Notes: a model not told the origin generated them from the letters alone. A stretch of 64,000 nt of DNA from Fragum whitleyi (GCA_948146395.1 OX411557.1:33272077-33336076); one strand, 5' to 3'; shown: positions 1 through 11,447, counted from the stretch's first letter. Made by a program: numbers and translations.

Positions 1-2908
1 TTTGTTTTCATTTAATACCAAAAATATTAAACTTGTCATCTAAAATAGATAAAAAAGAGGCTATGCTGAGTTTTTATCTATTTATAGGTGACTTGTTTAA
101 TAAATTTGGTATTCAATGACCACTCATTCAATATCCTCTATTTATTTCCCAACTGCTATGGAGTGACGTAATGAAGTCATATTATTTCTGGAATGTTTTT
201 TTTTTTCAAAATATGATTTCTGTAAAAATGTTAGCATGGGAATATCCGTAAACCAAAAAGACTAATGGGCTAATCAAAGGTTTTTTTGTCATTTTGATGT
301 TGAAAGTGTTTGTTGATTTCATGGAGTCATAAAACGAAAAACCTAATTACAGTGTATGAATGTGCAAAATAGATTCATATAAAATGTGATTAGGGTTTTA
401 GCATTCTATATACTTTCATAGTTATCCCCCTTGATAGACTGGATAGCTCTTGTGATAGTCAACACACATGCAAAGTTTCATGAAGATATCTTCAATAAAA
501 ACAGGTATGACCAAAATTAAAGTTTCACACCAATGTCTGTACAACAACAAAAATGCCAACACAAAAAGGCCTAGGTGATCACAATATCTCAGCTTTTCTT
601 CAAAACACCAGAGCTAAAAACGTAAAGATGCATTAACATTCAGTCTAAAGTAAGGTTTTTATTTCCAATTAATTGCCGGTATAGTAAAATCTGAAATAAA
701 TGATCAGACATTTGTTCAAGGGTTTAATTCTAAACTGATAACTTGTCAGTAGAGGCCAAGCAGTAAAGCTAAGGCTCCTCGGACATGGGTGAACAATCTT
801 CATTCGGCTTTGAGTCCAGCGATTGTCCAGAACTCCCAGTTTGACTGTTCCATGTACATGTACTTAATGGTGTAATTGTTCTGAATTCTTCTTTTTAAGG
901 TAGTAGAACCGTAAGAGTTCTGTAACTTTCACAATGTTAACCAAGTTTGAAACATTAGGAACCCTCAATCAACACTACTTGAGTTCATGACTACCTAAAG
1001 GTTGCAGAACTATTACAGGTCCAAAGCCTCAAGCCAAACTTTGTATAAACTTGAAAGTAATACCTGTAATGGGATTGACTTCATTTTTTCTATAGCCTCT
1101 CAGATCAGCAAGCCATGTCAAACTAATGGATGATGGATTCTTAAATTGTTGTTGTTTTGGTTAGATCCTTGGGTCCGTTTGTTGTCTTCTTGATGTCTTC
1201 AAGAACCACTTCTTTCCTCATTTTAGACTCTACAAAAAGGCTCATTTTTAATCAATTTTTTTCTCATCAAGTTCTGTTTTGAATAGTTTTAACTTTATTT
1301 TTTGTCGCATTCAAGAGAATCAGTCTAACTCCATATAGTATGTATCATAGAAATAAAGAATTGCAAAGAAAAAAACTTAATTCTCTCAAAATAACAACAA
1401 AAACAAAAACTCGAAACAACAGGAGCGGAGGCGTTTTGGTAATTTGTCAATAGTCTTGCATGTGAAACTGAGCCATTTCACTAATTTCAATATGCCTAGT
1501 ATTCTATGTATTCGATAAGTAACCTGCACTACCTATAGAAAATATAAATACAACCACGTCAATGAAAGCATTATCACACGCAGTTTATAATTCCATTCAT
1601 TTGGGGTTTTGTTTTTGTTTTTCTTTTTTTGTTAGGGTTTTTCATTGGCGTTTTCTCCCCTTGTCCATGGACAAATAAAAGTTGATTTCCTACTTGTCCT
1701 GAATCAAAATGAACTTGCCCACAAAATATGAATTAACAAATATTGAAAATCAAAGCACTGAAAGTACTGATGGTGAACGAACCTGGTGGCATTCTAGAGT
1801 GATATATTGAATTCAATTAGAAAAGAGAAATTATGAATGTAAAAAAGGAGGGAGGAATTGTCTCGACAAAATTTCCGTTATTCGGAAATTTCACTGCAAA
1901 TTCAAAGAAAGGGAGAGAGAAGAAAAATCTTGTTAGAAAAATATTTGTTAGAATATGAGTTGTTACTCTGTGAAAATTTCGTTTACACATTTGAAATGGG
2001 TACATTTATTAATTAAACATAAATGGAGAAAACGATTTAATCCTATCTCAAACTGTCTTCAACCTATATCCAATGGTGTTTGTTTTTAAAAAAGTATTTG
2101 TTATCATGTTTAAGCTTATTTCAAGTAATTTTGTTGTATTTGTTTTAACTTTTTTTTTATCTATCTTTGTTTTTTCTCAGAGGATGAAAAGGTCTTTGAG
2201 TACCAACCAAAGAAACACCTATGAATATCAGTCAGTCCTGAACTGTACTCATTGTTTAAAGTTATGATTTGTTAACTTATTAATAGTATTTTGAACCATA
2301 ATCTGAGGGATTCATTTTTATCATATCTGAAGCCAAAACCACTTCCGTGGTTGACACTTTTGTCGTTATTCACTTTTATAACACTGCAGGATTTTTGCTG
2401 CTGATATTAGACTTTTCTGCTCTGAGCTAGTTTATGCTTAAACTGTAGTTAACCAATTCTTAACATATTTTGGGAAGGATGGAGCCAGTTTTCATTCATC
2501 GATTAAGATTTTTATGATTTCTGTAAAAAACGCAATGACTTTTCCAGAAAAAATTAACAACTGAACCCGCCTGTCGAATTGTAAACAAGTGCATGACGGA
2601 TCTGGTCCCCCCTTGACCACGGCAATATCTACTCGTCAATTGGAGTGGTATCTAGGGTTGAATATTTAGCTATCATTTATTCAATTTTCAAATAAAATTT
2701 TGAATTGATATGGTTTTACAGATTGAAAAAATGCAAAGTAGAATGGCCACAATGAAATATCTTCCGTGCCTGTCGCATTTGGTATTCGGCAATATTCGCT
2801 TCTGAGACTGACGAATACGAAACGTTTTCGCTGGGAATAAGTTCACCGAATATTCGAGTGTATCCTTACAGCCCTACTTCAGTCAACGCAATTTTACAGA
2901 AAAATCTT
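1..2908. other. AT-rich non-coding stretch
   Basis: I see no gene here. All open frames are short, AT-biased and without recognisable motifs. A 24-base segment near 1755 (around CAAAGCACTGAAAGTACTGA) recurs near 33164, so part of it is an old repeat. The last 250 bases before the SINE contain GAATATTCG-like inverted motifs but no clear element boundary. Confidence 0.6.
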
Positions 2909-2910
2909 TT

Positions 2911-3164
2911 AAGCGCATAGCGCAGTTGGTAGCGCGCCGGACTGTCAAACTAGAGGTCCCGGGTTCGATCCCCGACGGCGGCACTCATTCTTTCCGACTA
3001 TTTGCCTCTCACCAATGAGTCGGTAGTCGTAGACCGATGTGAGATAGCGGAGGCTAGGAAAGGATGTAATGGTAGTACTGGTGTGAGAAATACCAGGAAT
3101 CCATTGTTAGGTGCTCCAGCCGCTGCGATATAACTGAAATAATGTTGAAAGCGGCGTAAAACCC

Positions 3165-3212
<48 letters not shown>

Positions 3213-3213
3213 T

Positions 3214-3261
<48 letters not shown>
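2911..3261 (+). mobile_element. tRNA-derived SINE, family 1, full length
   Basis: The head (2911-2982) looks like a tRNA. It has an A box around TAGCGCAGTTGG and a B box GGTTCGATCCC, and ends in GGCGGC. A body of about 185 bases follows, ending near GTTGAAAGCGGCGTAAAACC, and then an (AATC)n tail. The same body occurs in reverse at 13501-13776 and in decayed form at 8727-8965. The split head plus conserved body plus short tandem tail is the SINE plan. The 3' body resembles the V-SINE type known from molluscs (RUDI-like), which is my recollection and not a search result. The tRNA stems are imperfect, so this is not a working tRNA gene. Confidence 0.85.
3166..3261 (+). repeat. (AATC)n microsatellite, SINE tail
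   Basis: About 24 tandem AATC units with one interruption (ATTAATC). It begins exactly where the SINE body ends, so it is the element's tail expanded after insertion. Confidence 0.95.
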
Positions 3262-4330
3262 TTAATAGCTGCGTTCATCCCTATTCAAATAAAAGGTACA
3301 AGAAAGGTTGTACATGTAGAACACATGTCGAATCATTCTTAAAACCCGTCTCGAGACTGACTGTCGCTAGTTGAAAAGTTATGTAACACCGCGTTACCGT
3401 TTCTAATGACACAAGGTGTCTTGATGTGTCATTCGTCTGAACTCGGCCGATTCTGTAACCTATATTTAAATCGGAGACGTCGGAGATCGCCCGAGTATTG
3501 CCGAATGTAAGTTCAAGAGGACATGACCTAAATAAACACGTATTTCCGGCTAATTACTACAAGTTGCATCAGCGCAGGCTTGGGTCAAAAACATAGTATC
3601 TGTCTCTACGGTGTTTAGACACAAACTTTGTTTTTGCTTAAAACTCTCGACAAGCTTACGCCGATCAAAAATTCCCTTGATAAACATTGCAAGATCATTT
3701 TGTGTTTTTCAAGGCGAATTTTCATTATCTTCACTTGATAAAGAATAATAGTACCATGCCATTCAAGAAATAAAGAGTGATTTTGCGAAGAAAAATATTG
3801 AAAGATACTAAATTGAATTTTAAGAGGCGCTACTTTATTTCAAATGTATTAACATCCAATAGGATTTTCCTGACATGGTATATAACACTGGTGAACGACG
3901 TTCGTTCACCAAAAAAACCAATTGTTTTTAATGAAGAAAATACTGTTACCCAGCATTTTCTTCATTTCAGACAAAGATTGCTCCTCTTTGAGACAAACAA
4001 AAGGATGACTTTTCTCCTAGATCTTTTTAGTACTGTATTTTTGGCGGTATTTACTTGTCCAAGGACAAGTGGCCTAGAAAAATGTACTTACAGCAGGGTT
4101 TTCCATGACCCCCTGTTTCTTTGATTTTGGATCCCCTTTTTAAGGAATGACACCAAAATTGTCAAAGAAACATTCTTTAACTAGTTTGAAGAGAGTCATA
4201 ATGTGGCAAAATGACCCTAAGTTTTGAACAAAGAGGGAAATCCCTGTTGCAGGCAAGTGGAAAAACCTGTGTCAGACAAGTCAGGCAAGGGAATTCCACA
4301 TCCCTTGGTTTTCAATTTTTGGTTTTTGTT
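3262..4330. other. Non-coding stretch with a short palindrome
   Basis: No gene is supported. An open frame of 115 codons (3777-4124) has no recognisable domain and low complexity, so I treat it as chance. A 9-bp stem palindrome, GGTGAACGA-CGT-TCGTTCACC, sits at about 3891-3911. The sequence may contain other worn repeats. Confidence 0.5.
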
Positions 4331-4571
4331 TAATCCTTGTCAAGCTGACCCAGAAATGCTTCTGCTTTGGCAGGAGGTTAAGGCAAAGATCAATCTGCCA
4401 TTACTTGCTGTCTGATCTTAGTCGACGTTACTTATTTTTCCTTTTTAAGCCAGAATAACTTAAAGATGAAATATTTTCAAAAGAAATTAACTGACCCAAA
4501 ATTAGTGCTGTCAGCACCTTGATTTCAATACAATTTTCCAACTCCTGTTTCAGAATGACACAGGTTAAGAA
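4331..4571. mobile_element. MITE, CCTTGTCATGCTGA family, worn copy
   Basis: The left end reads TAATCCTTGTCAAGCTGACC and the right end is its inverted counterpart (AGAATGACACAGGTTAAG). The middle carries CTGCTTTGGCAGGAG and GATCTTAGTC, which recur in the better copy at 9774-9982. Short length, terminal inverted repeats and absence of coding capacity mark a non-autonomous DNA transposon. The TTAA-like ends suggest piggyBac-type target choice. Confidence 0.65.
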
Positions 4572-4649
4572 GAAGAAGAGGGATTTAATATTGATCAAAA
4601 GTGTAACTACCATTACACTCATTATGCATATGCATAATAGAAATAAATC

Positions 4650-4870
4650 CCCATTCGAAAGATGTCTTTGATGTATGATGATAACACAGAAACTACAGCT
4701 TATTCAAGCTGTAGTTACAATGTTTGATTTTTCACCAATTCTCAAATAATAGAAAATAGGAGTGAATGGAGGATTATCAACTTTTGTCACATATTGCCTT
4801 TATCCCATATGTTCTATGTTGGTCGCCTTCTGAGTGCGTATTAAAATCCTAGTTACACCTATGATGATAA
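4650..4870 (-). mobile_element. Hairpin MITE (CTACAGCTT family), copy 1
   Basis: On the - strand this reads TAGGTGTAACTAGGATTTT, then ACGCACTCAGAAGGCGACCA, and then a central hairpin AACTACAGCTT...AAGCTGTAGTT (about 4692-4717). The same order recurs on the + strand at 4976-5227, 26845-27118, 28651-28910 and, shortened, at 29848-30050. Copies 1 and 2 lie head to head about 110 bases apart, with CCTATGATGATAA/TTATCATAGG between them, so they may be two arms of one larger inverted element. Confidence 0.75.
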
Positions 4871-4975
4871 TAATTTATTTGTGGAAAATAAGATACTTGA
4901 TTTATCTTCCCTTGCCTTGTTTATTTGGACTTATCTTATATTTTGTTGAATGAAAGCGCTGCAAACGGTTCTTTA

Positions 4976-5227
4976 TCATAGGTGTATCTAGGAATTTGAA
5001 ATTTATACATACTCAGAAGGCAACAACCAAAGAATATATAACATAAAGGTAATAATGTGGACTGTGAGAAAAGATGAATGCCCTCCGTCTGCACCCTTTT
5101 TTATGATTTGAGCAGTAGTGAATAATTAAAACATCTTAACTACAGCTTGGATAAGCTGTAGTTTTGATGTTATGGTCATTCATCAACGATATTTTTCAAC
5201 TGAGGATTTATTTCTTTTACGCTCTCG
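4976..5227 (+). mobile_element. Hairpin MITE (CTACAGCTT family), copy 2
   Basis: It starts near TAGGTGTATCTAGG, runs through ACTCAGAAGGCAACAACCAA and the hairpin AACTACAGCTTGGATAAGCTGTAGTT-type segment at about 5140-5165, and ends at TTTTACGCTCTCGTA. The LINE 3' tail abuts it, so the LINE appears to have inserted at or near its right end. Confidence 0.75.

Positions 5228-5275
<48 letters not shown>
5228..5275. repeat. (AAT)n microsatellite at LINE 3' end
   Basis: About 16 units of ATA/AAT directly after the LINE 3' UTR (on the - strand AATAAAGTC followed by ATT repeats). It is read as the element's 3' tail. Confidence 0.95.
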
Positions 5276-5277
<2 letters not shown>

Positions 5278-6297
5278 CTTTATTTCAAGAGGCTGCATAT
5301 TTGGTTTCCCAATCTTCCATATGGGCCTCAAAATATTGGATATACAGAGATTTAACAAATATTTACACAATGTTATACACAAATGAAGATCTATTGTTAA
5401 CCCATTTCAAAAACAATCCATCTTTTTGATGTCCCTTAAGAAAAGAAAAGCTCACAAAAACATTGAAGAATTTGAAGAAATTGCTTGTTACTAGCAGTTC
5501 ATTCATTGTCCAAAATGTTTTCTTTCCATGAAGACACAGATTTTTAAAGTTTCATTAATTTAAATTTGTCATAAGCAGCATCCTTGGACCTAGACCATTC
5601 TAATATTTGCTGTGGCTTATTCAATATACCCTTTTAGAGTGATATAACAACAGCTTGATATTATACTTGCAATAAAGATTTTCTATTTCAATACTGGAAA
5701 AACAATGTGGTAAGATAAGAAATTTGATGTAACCAACAGTTTCATAGATATACCATTTTGTTTTCATATAGTTGGAGAGAGTGAAATGATTTGCACTGCT
5801 TCAAGTTATTAGAACTTTTAAGTGTTGAAAGTAACAAAATACAACTGTAATTCAACATACATACACATATATCTACATATGTATATACATACTCATACAT
5901 ACATGTATGCCGAATATTTGTTTAATAATTCAAATGGCAGGTACAGAAATAATGCTGTTGGCTAAAATTAATATTTTAGGGTCTATTTGACATTTAAATG
6001 TTTGACATAAAATGTGATAAAAGAGACATAGTGGCTTAAATGCTTAAATGTAGCTTAAATGCTCTACCTATAGTTTATCTTATTGACACATAAACAAAGA
6101 ATTTAAGCAAAGAAAGTAAATAGCTTATATACACACAACATAGTAACTATTGACAATAACACAGGTCCTGTAAACTGATTAGGGTAACTATCTAAGGAAC
6201 AAATATATAAATAAAATAAGTAAACAATGCTTGTCTTAGGCTTTATGCCAATTACTCTTATAGATTTACAATGTAAATTACATCATTAGAAACCTAA

Positions 6298-8391
6298 CTA
6301 TGTCTTATGAATTCCCTGAGGATATTTCCATTGTATGTAATTGGATTTGAATTTCCTTTTTGAATCAGACTCTCTTACTGATTGAGGTAGAGTATTCCAA
6401 AGCTTAGGACCGGAATATTGAAAAGATTTCCGAAAAATTTCCAACTTAGGCATAGGCACTCTCAAATCATTGTTTGCTGATGATCTAAGTCTTTTGTCCC
6501 TTGTATCAGAGATTTGAATACACTTTGATTTAAGATATTTTGGAGCATTATCTTCATTAATAATTTTGTACATAAGAAAACCTTTTTTATAATTAATTCT
6601 GTCACTGAACTTCATCCACCCTAATCTTTGGAAAAGCACTTCTGATGGAGTTTCAATTGGTTCATTTAAAATTATGCGAGCTGCACGCTTTTGGAACTTT
6701 ATAATATCATCAATTAGCTCTTTTGCACAGTTACCCCATATGGTACAACAATAGTCAAGGTGAGGTAATATATATGCATTGAAGTATAGCTTGCGAACAT
6801 CAAGACTTAAAAATTTCCTGATCCGCAATAAAAGATATAATAAAGAGTTACATTTTTTAATTGTATTCTGGACTTGCACTTTCCAATTTAACATACTATC
6901 TACATGAATGCCTAGTAATTTTTCTGTATCTGTATACTGAATGATTTGTCCATTAAGTTGTATTTGCAGATCTGATCTATTTTGTAACTTCATTTGAGAA
7001 TTTTGTGATGGAGATAAATACATAGCTTTAGTTTTATCACTATTAATAATCATAGTATTCTGTTCACACCAAGTCTGTATCAAGCTGAGTTCAGACTGGA
7101 GTAAAGAATGTACATCATTAAAGGTTTTCCCAATAACTGTTATGGAGGTGTCATCAGCAAACATGTCAGCATTTGCTGTTTTCAAATGCAAAGGTAGATC
7201 ATTTATATATATGACAAAGAGGAGAGGACCAAGAACAGAGCCTTGAGGAACACCTGATGTGATGTTCTGAGGATCAGACAATTCTCCTGAAATACATACT
7301 TTTTGTGTTCTATTTGTAAGATATGACTTAAACCATGACACAGCATGACCAGACAACTTATAACATTGGAGTTTTTCAATTAAAACAGAATGATTAACTA
7401 GATCAAAAGCTTTAGTAAGGTCAAGAAAAATTGTTCCAACCATTTTCCTGTCATTAACTGCAGATATCCAGTTATCAACTATGGCTGTAAGGGCGGTTTC
7501 ACATGAATGATTACTCCGAAAGCCTGATTGATTTGTAAACATGAGATTATTAGCCTCAAAATAATGTTTCAAACTATCTGAGACATGCTTTTCATAGATT
7601 TTCGATAAGACTGGTAAAATTGATATTGGTCTGTAATTGTTCTTATCATGTTTTGGTCCCTTTTTGTGAATTGGTGATACTTTTGCTAATTTGAATTGTG
7701 TGGGAAACTTACATTTGGTTATACTTAGATTAAGGATTTTAGTTAATGGCTTTGAAATAACGTCTGAACTTACTTTCAGAAATCTAGGGCTAAGGCCATA
7801 AAGTCCAGTACTTTTTGAGGCATCGAGGCCAGCTAGTTGTTTATTAATTTCATGTTCTGTCAGGAGAGGGATTTGAAAGCATGCTTTATTATTAAGTTGT
7901 GAACTGACATGGTTGTTAATTGCACTTTTGCAACTTTCATTTAGACTATTTACAGGTGATGCTTTGGTAAAAATATTTGCAAAAAAGTTGTTGAAGCAGT
8001 CTGCCGCATTTTTAGGGTCCAATATTGGGGAATTGTTTTCATCATTAATTAATGGTGTATCTGGAAATTTCTTTTTTGCTGATAGGTCCTTTAGGTTTTG
8101 CCAAAGTCTTTTAGGGTTTCTTTTATTATCATTTATTGTTTCACAGTAAAAATTCTTTTTTGCAGCCATTATTCTAGACTTTACTTCTTGTCTCCAGTAT
8201 TTGTAATGAACATAATTATTATTTTTCTTAGCTTTATTTCTCATACGAATAGCTGATGAGATACTCTCACAGAACCAGTCTGGCTGATTTGAATATTTAA
8301 CTCTTCTTTGCTTCAAAGGTGCATGAGAATCTAGCACTTTCAAAAACATTTGTGTAAAAGCATCAAGAGCATCATCTGGGTCATCAAACAC
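6298..8391 (-). CDS. LINE reverse transcriptase ORF, 697 codons, endonuclease missing
   Basis: This encodes the RT and C-terminal part of a LINE ORF2-type protein, which would copy the element's RNA at the nicked target. RT motifs are intact and in order: KSTGLYGLSPRFLK near residue 193, FRSNHSCETAL (291), FLDLTKAFDLVNH (322), SGVPQGSVLGPLLF (379) and the catalytic FADD (411-414). Downstream are the usual C-terminal features, KLLGIHVD and YILPHLDYCCTIWGN. No stop or frameshift interrupts the 2.1 kb. The first codon listed is GTG. The frame continues upstream to 8493 with no ATG needed, so the true N-terminus was lost with the apurinic endonuclease domain. The copy is therefore immobile by itself but young, since the RT has no disabling change that I can see. 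Confidence 0.93.
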   Translation of the reverse strand: MFDDPDDALDAFTQMFLKVLDSHAPLKQRRVKYSNQPDWFCESISSAIRMRNKAKKNNNYVHYKYWRQEVKSRIMAAKKNFYCETINDNKRNPKRLWQNLKDLSAKKKFPDTPLINDENNSPILDPKNAADCFNNFFANIFTKASPVNSLNESCKSAINNHVSSQLNNKACFQIPLLTEHEINKQLAGLDASKSTGLYGLSPRFLKVSSDVISKPLTKILNLSITKCKFPTQFKLAKVSPIHKKGPKHDKNNYRPISILPVLSKIYEKHVSDSLKHYFEANNLMFTNQSGFRSNHSCETALTAIVDNWISAVNDRKMVGTIFLDLTKAFDLVNHSVLIEKLQCYKLSGHAVSWFKSYLTNRTQKVCISGELSDPQNITSGVPQGSVLGPLLFVIYINDLPLHLKTANADMFADDTSITVIGKTFNDVHSLLQSELSLIQTWCEQNTMIINSDKTKAMYLSPSQNSQMKLQNRSDLQIQLNGQIIQYTDTEKLLGIHVDSMLNWKVQVQNTIKKCNSLLYLLLRIRKFLSLDVRKLYFNAYILPHLDYCCTIWGNCAKELIDDIIKFQKRAARIILNEPIETPSEVLFQRLGWMKFSDRINYKKGFLMYKIINEDNAPKYLKSKCIQISDTRDKRLRSSANNDLRVPMPKLEIFRKSFQYSGPKLWNTLPQSVRESDSKRKFKSNYIQWKYPQGIHKT

Positions 8392-8496
8392 ATCCAGATC
8401 TGACCAGGGCTCCTTTTCTAAATCAGAGATAAATGCATCTAGATTAAATTTCTTAAGGTTGCGATAAGTGATACTAGAATTGTGTAATGGGAGTTA

Positions 8497-8710
8497 CGCC
8501 CTTGCTTATAGTGAAAAAAATCTCACTCTTCTCAACCTGACTGTATGATAGGATTCATAGACAAAGATCAGTCAGCACATATGTGTAGTCTGATCTTAGT
8601 CTATGCCACCTGATTTCCTCTTAAAAACAAGACAATTTTTTAAAATTACATCTTAAAAAAAATTATACCGATCCAGAAAAACTGCACCCAGTTCTTTGAA
8701 CACTGTGGTT
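8497..8710. mobile_element. MITE remnant, CCTTGTCATGCTGA family
   Basis: It contains GTCTGATCTTAGTCTATGCC followed by an A-rich stretch matching the interior of the copies at 4331 and 9774. Both termini are worn, so borders are approximate. The LINE 5' end abuts it. Confidence 0.5.
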
Positions 8711-8726
8711 TTAATACATGTCTATC

Positions 8727-8965
8727 AATTGATTGATTGAATGGAGTTTAGCACCACTTTCAACATTTTTTTCAGCTATATTGTGGCAGCTGGAGCACCT
8801 ATCAATGGATTCGAGGTATTTCTCCCATCAGTACAACCATCACATCCAGCTAGGTCTATGATTATCAACCCATTGGTGAGAAGCAAAATAGTTGGAAAGA
8901 ATGAGTGCCACGGTCTGGGATCAAAACCAGGACCTACATGTCTCTCAAGGAGTGGGCTATGTTAA
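8727..8965 (-). mobile_element. SINE family 1, decayed copy
   Basis: Same order as the element at 13501-13776: (ATTG)n-like tail, GGAGTTTAGCACCACTTTCA, CTGGAGCACCTATCAATGGA, CCCATTGGTGAGA, GAATGAGTGCC, then a worn tRNA-like head whose B box (on the - strand GGTTTTGATCCC) is mutated. An open frame of 74 codons across it is a by-product. Confidence 0.8.
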
Positions 8966-9237
8966 ATTTTGTCATGCCACCAAGGACTGCATTAGGTCAT
9001 CACAAAAACTGGACCTTTTTTTGTTCCAAAAATAGCTGAGTGAACAAAATACATGTATTGACTTACATGGTATCCATGTTTCACAGGACTTTCATCTTTC
9101 TTTATCGTCTTCATAGTTCTTTATCCTCTTTCCTTTAGTTTTTGTTAGGCCAAGCTTGTCATCAATAAGTGTTTCTTTATCTGTTACTTTAGGCACCAGC
9201 TCTATTTTCATCAGTTGTGTATGGTCAGACTCGAGGG
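8966..9237. other. Unassigned spacer
   Basis: No gene or repeat recognised. Confidence 0.5.
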
Positions 9238-9587
9238 TTCTTGTAGGGATCTGACTCGGGGGTTCTTGTAGGGATCTAACTCGAGGGTTCTTGTAGGGAT
9301 CTGACTCAAGGGTTCTTGTAGGGATCTGACTAGAGGGTTCTTGTAGGGATCTGACTCAAGGGTTCTTGTAGGGATCTAACTCGAGGGTTCTTGTAGGGAT
9401 CTGACTAGAGGGTTCTTGTAGGGATCTGACTAGAGGGTTCTTGTAGGGATCTGACTCAAGGGTTCTTGTAGGGATCTAACTTGAGGGCTCTTGTAGGGAA
9501 TTGACTAGAGGGTTCTTGTAGGGATCTGACTAGAGGGTTCTTGTAGGGATCTGACTAGAGGGTTCTTGTAGGGATCTGACTCGAGGG
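9238..9587. repeat. 25-bp minisatellite, 14 units
   Basis: Fourteen consecutive 25-base units, each TTCTTGTAGGGATCTGACTC plus a five-base end that varies among CGAGG, CAAGG and TAGAG-type forms. Unit 10-11 carries further changes (AACTTGAGGG, GGAATTGAC). There are no insertions between units, so the array is in perfect register over 350 bases. The variant types are interspersed rather than grouped. Confidence 0.98.
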
Positions 9588-9773
9588 TTCTCATATATCT
9601 GTCTTACTTCATTAACTTGAACATCTGTAATTCAACAAACACAGTTGGACAATTTATCTGTGCTTATGTCCATCAAGATTCATGCATTCTGATTGGCTGA
9701 CAAATTGGTTTCATTTCTCAATAGAAAAAGTTTGAAAACATAGTTATTTTGTAATCTTGCACATTAACCCTTG

Positions 9774-9982
9774 TCATGCTGAACCCTGAATATTCCTGCT
9801 TTGGCAGGAGCTATAGACCAACATCAGTCTACACCACCTGTTTCTCACTTTCAAACCAGAATTGTCAATAGATTTAGTTTCTCAAATACAAATTGACCTA
9901 CAGTTGGTACTTTCAGTGCTTTTTGCCCTTTGATTTTGATGACATATTTTAGCCAAAATTTATTCAGCATGACAAGGGCTAA
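9774..9982. mobile_element. MITE, CCTTGTCATGCTGA family, best copy
   Basis: Terminal inverted repeats of about 20 bases: TTAACCCTTGTCATGCTGAA on the left, and TTCAGCATGACAAGGGCTAA on the right with one mismatch. The internal 170 bases are non-coding. CCC next to TTAA is the piggyBac-type terminus. The right flank has CTAA instead of TTAA, one change from a perfect target duplication. Worn relatives lie at 4331, 8497, 28911, 48590, 56505 and 61745. Confidence 0.85.
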
Positions 9983-10061
9983 GTAGTTTTTAAGAAACAC
10001 GTCTCATGGTGGATAAACCTTCACAGAATTACTATATGATAAGGTAAGAAAAGATTCAAAG

Positions 10062-10121
10062 AGGTATGAAACTAAAAATGCTATTTCCATACAGTGTGAT
10101 TAGCATTTTAGTTTCATACCT
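10062..10121. other. 60-nt hairpin, 21-bp stem
   Basis: AGGTATGAAACTAAAAATGC on the left pairs with GCATTTTAGTTTCATACCT on the right with a single bulged A; the loop is about 17 nt. Related single arms (GGTATGAGACTAGAAAT near 12191, GGTACGAAACTAAAAAT near 29553) suggest a worn repeat rather than a dedicated RNA gene. Confidence 0.7.
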
Positions 10122-10657
10122 GAATGAATTAAAAAACTATCTTTTAAGAACATCAAAAACCAAACTCAAAGGGCAATGAAAAATCTGATCATTGGGTAGA
10201 AGCAATTATTTTCACTGTTTGATTTGGAATGAATGCCATTTACTAAGACAATGGCCTTCACTATTTTCAAATCATTGTGCATTGTATATATATACCAGAT
10301 GTAAGACAAATGCCTCCAAAACATCAAACTTTTTAAAACTTTGATCTTAAGCTTTAAGTAATTGGCAGACAGACAGACAAACAACAGTAAAATGATATGC
10401 CCCTGATCTTAACTATGCTTTTAGATAAATTATAATCATATCTTTACCATACTAAAATGTTAACAGACTTTGAGCTACAAGTCATCTAGAGCTGGGATGA
10501 GTAGACATTTTGTACCCGGGTACCCCCAGATCTTTTTACCCGATGGTGTCTGATTACCAGATGATTACTGTCCTATATTAATCATCAACTAATTACAGAG
10601 GTGGATCCAGAATTTCTGTAAGAGGGATTCAAACATACAAATTCCACAGGGTTTTAA

Positions 10658-11204
10658 AGCTGCTCTTTCACAGATTGAGAAAATGTGATTTTTGAAATTT
10701 TTCGTAAAATCAATCGGAAGTAACGACCTCATCATGTTGAAGCCTTTGAAATAATAAGATTCAATCTGGTAACGCATGGAAAGAAAGACCGATATACCTA
10801 AATTTAGGGAAATTCATTCTGAAAAAAATAAAGCAACTACTAACGCCTAAAAAATTATTCTTCATTTTAGAGCCAACTATTTACGCATGAGCAGTCCGCA
10901 TGTTTGTCATGTTCAATCAATGATTAATGTAAAAGTATTTGACAGCTGGAAACTCCATATTGATACAAGCAAAAATGAAATATTATTCGTGGAAATTAAA
11001 GATTTTGTAATTTATAGACTAGAAATGAATAGACTGGATCCATTACTGCTCTTGCTGCCTCAAAAAAAAGTTACAAATTTAGTGAAATTAATTGTTTTGA
11101 GTGCCAACGCCCTTCAACTATTCTTCATAATGTAAAAAAGCACATATTTCAAAATCTTACAACAAGTTTTGTATTTTTCTATGAAAAACTGTGAAAGAGC
11201 AGCT
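10658..11204. mobile_element. TTAA-flanked MITE nested in the hAT element
   Basis: Terminal inverted repeats AGCTGCTCTTTCACAG and CTGTGAAAGAGCAGCT, perfect over 16 bases, flanked by TTAA at 10654-10657 and 11205-11208. The two halves are loosely complementary. An 82-codon and an 88-codon open frame cross it, but neither resembles a protein. Confidence 0.88.
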
Positions 11205-11447
11205 TTAATTGGCATACTAGATGCTATTCTTTGACTCGCAAATAAGTAGCCAGGACTCTCAAAGCTATCTGATATTGTCTGTAGGATCATTTGGAAATCT
11301 ACTTCAGAAAAGAATTGAAGCTGTTTTAAACAGTCATCAATTCTTATTTTTAAGTTGATCTCCAAATAGTACTTATACAAAAATTGAATAACAGATAATG
11401 ATTCAGGACCGAGGTAATGCCCTACCCGATACCCAGGTACTAAGGTA

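Larger units (their letters stand above)
5228..8493 (-). mobile_element. Non-LTR retrotransposon (LINE), 5'-truncated, with 3' microsatellite tail
   Basis: Read on the - strand, this is a linker region, a complete reverse transcriptase frame, a 3' UTR of about 1 kb (6297 down to 5276) ending in AATAAAGTC, and then an (ATT)n tail at 5228-5275. A 3' end made of short tandem repeats rather than poly(A) is typical of the CR1 group; the clade assignment is inference. The frame stays open upstream of the first listed start (codons reading ITYRNLKKFNLDAF, the usual linker between endonuclease and RT) until a stop at 8494-8496. The endonuclease domain is missing, so the copy is 5'-truncated at about 8493. 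Confidence 0.9.

Noticed and set aside
3777..4124. 115-codon frame
   Set aside because: No domain, low complexity, no splice or promoter evidence; chance length in AT-rich DNA.
9238..9587. CRISPR-like array
   Set aside because: Units are directly adjacent without unique spacers, and the genome is eukaryotic; it is a minisatellite.
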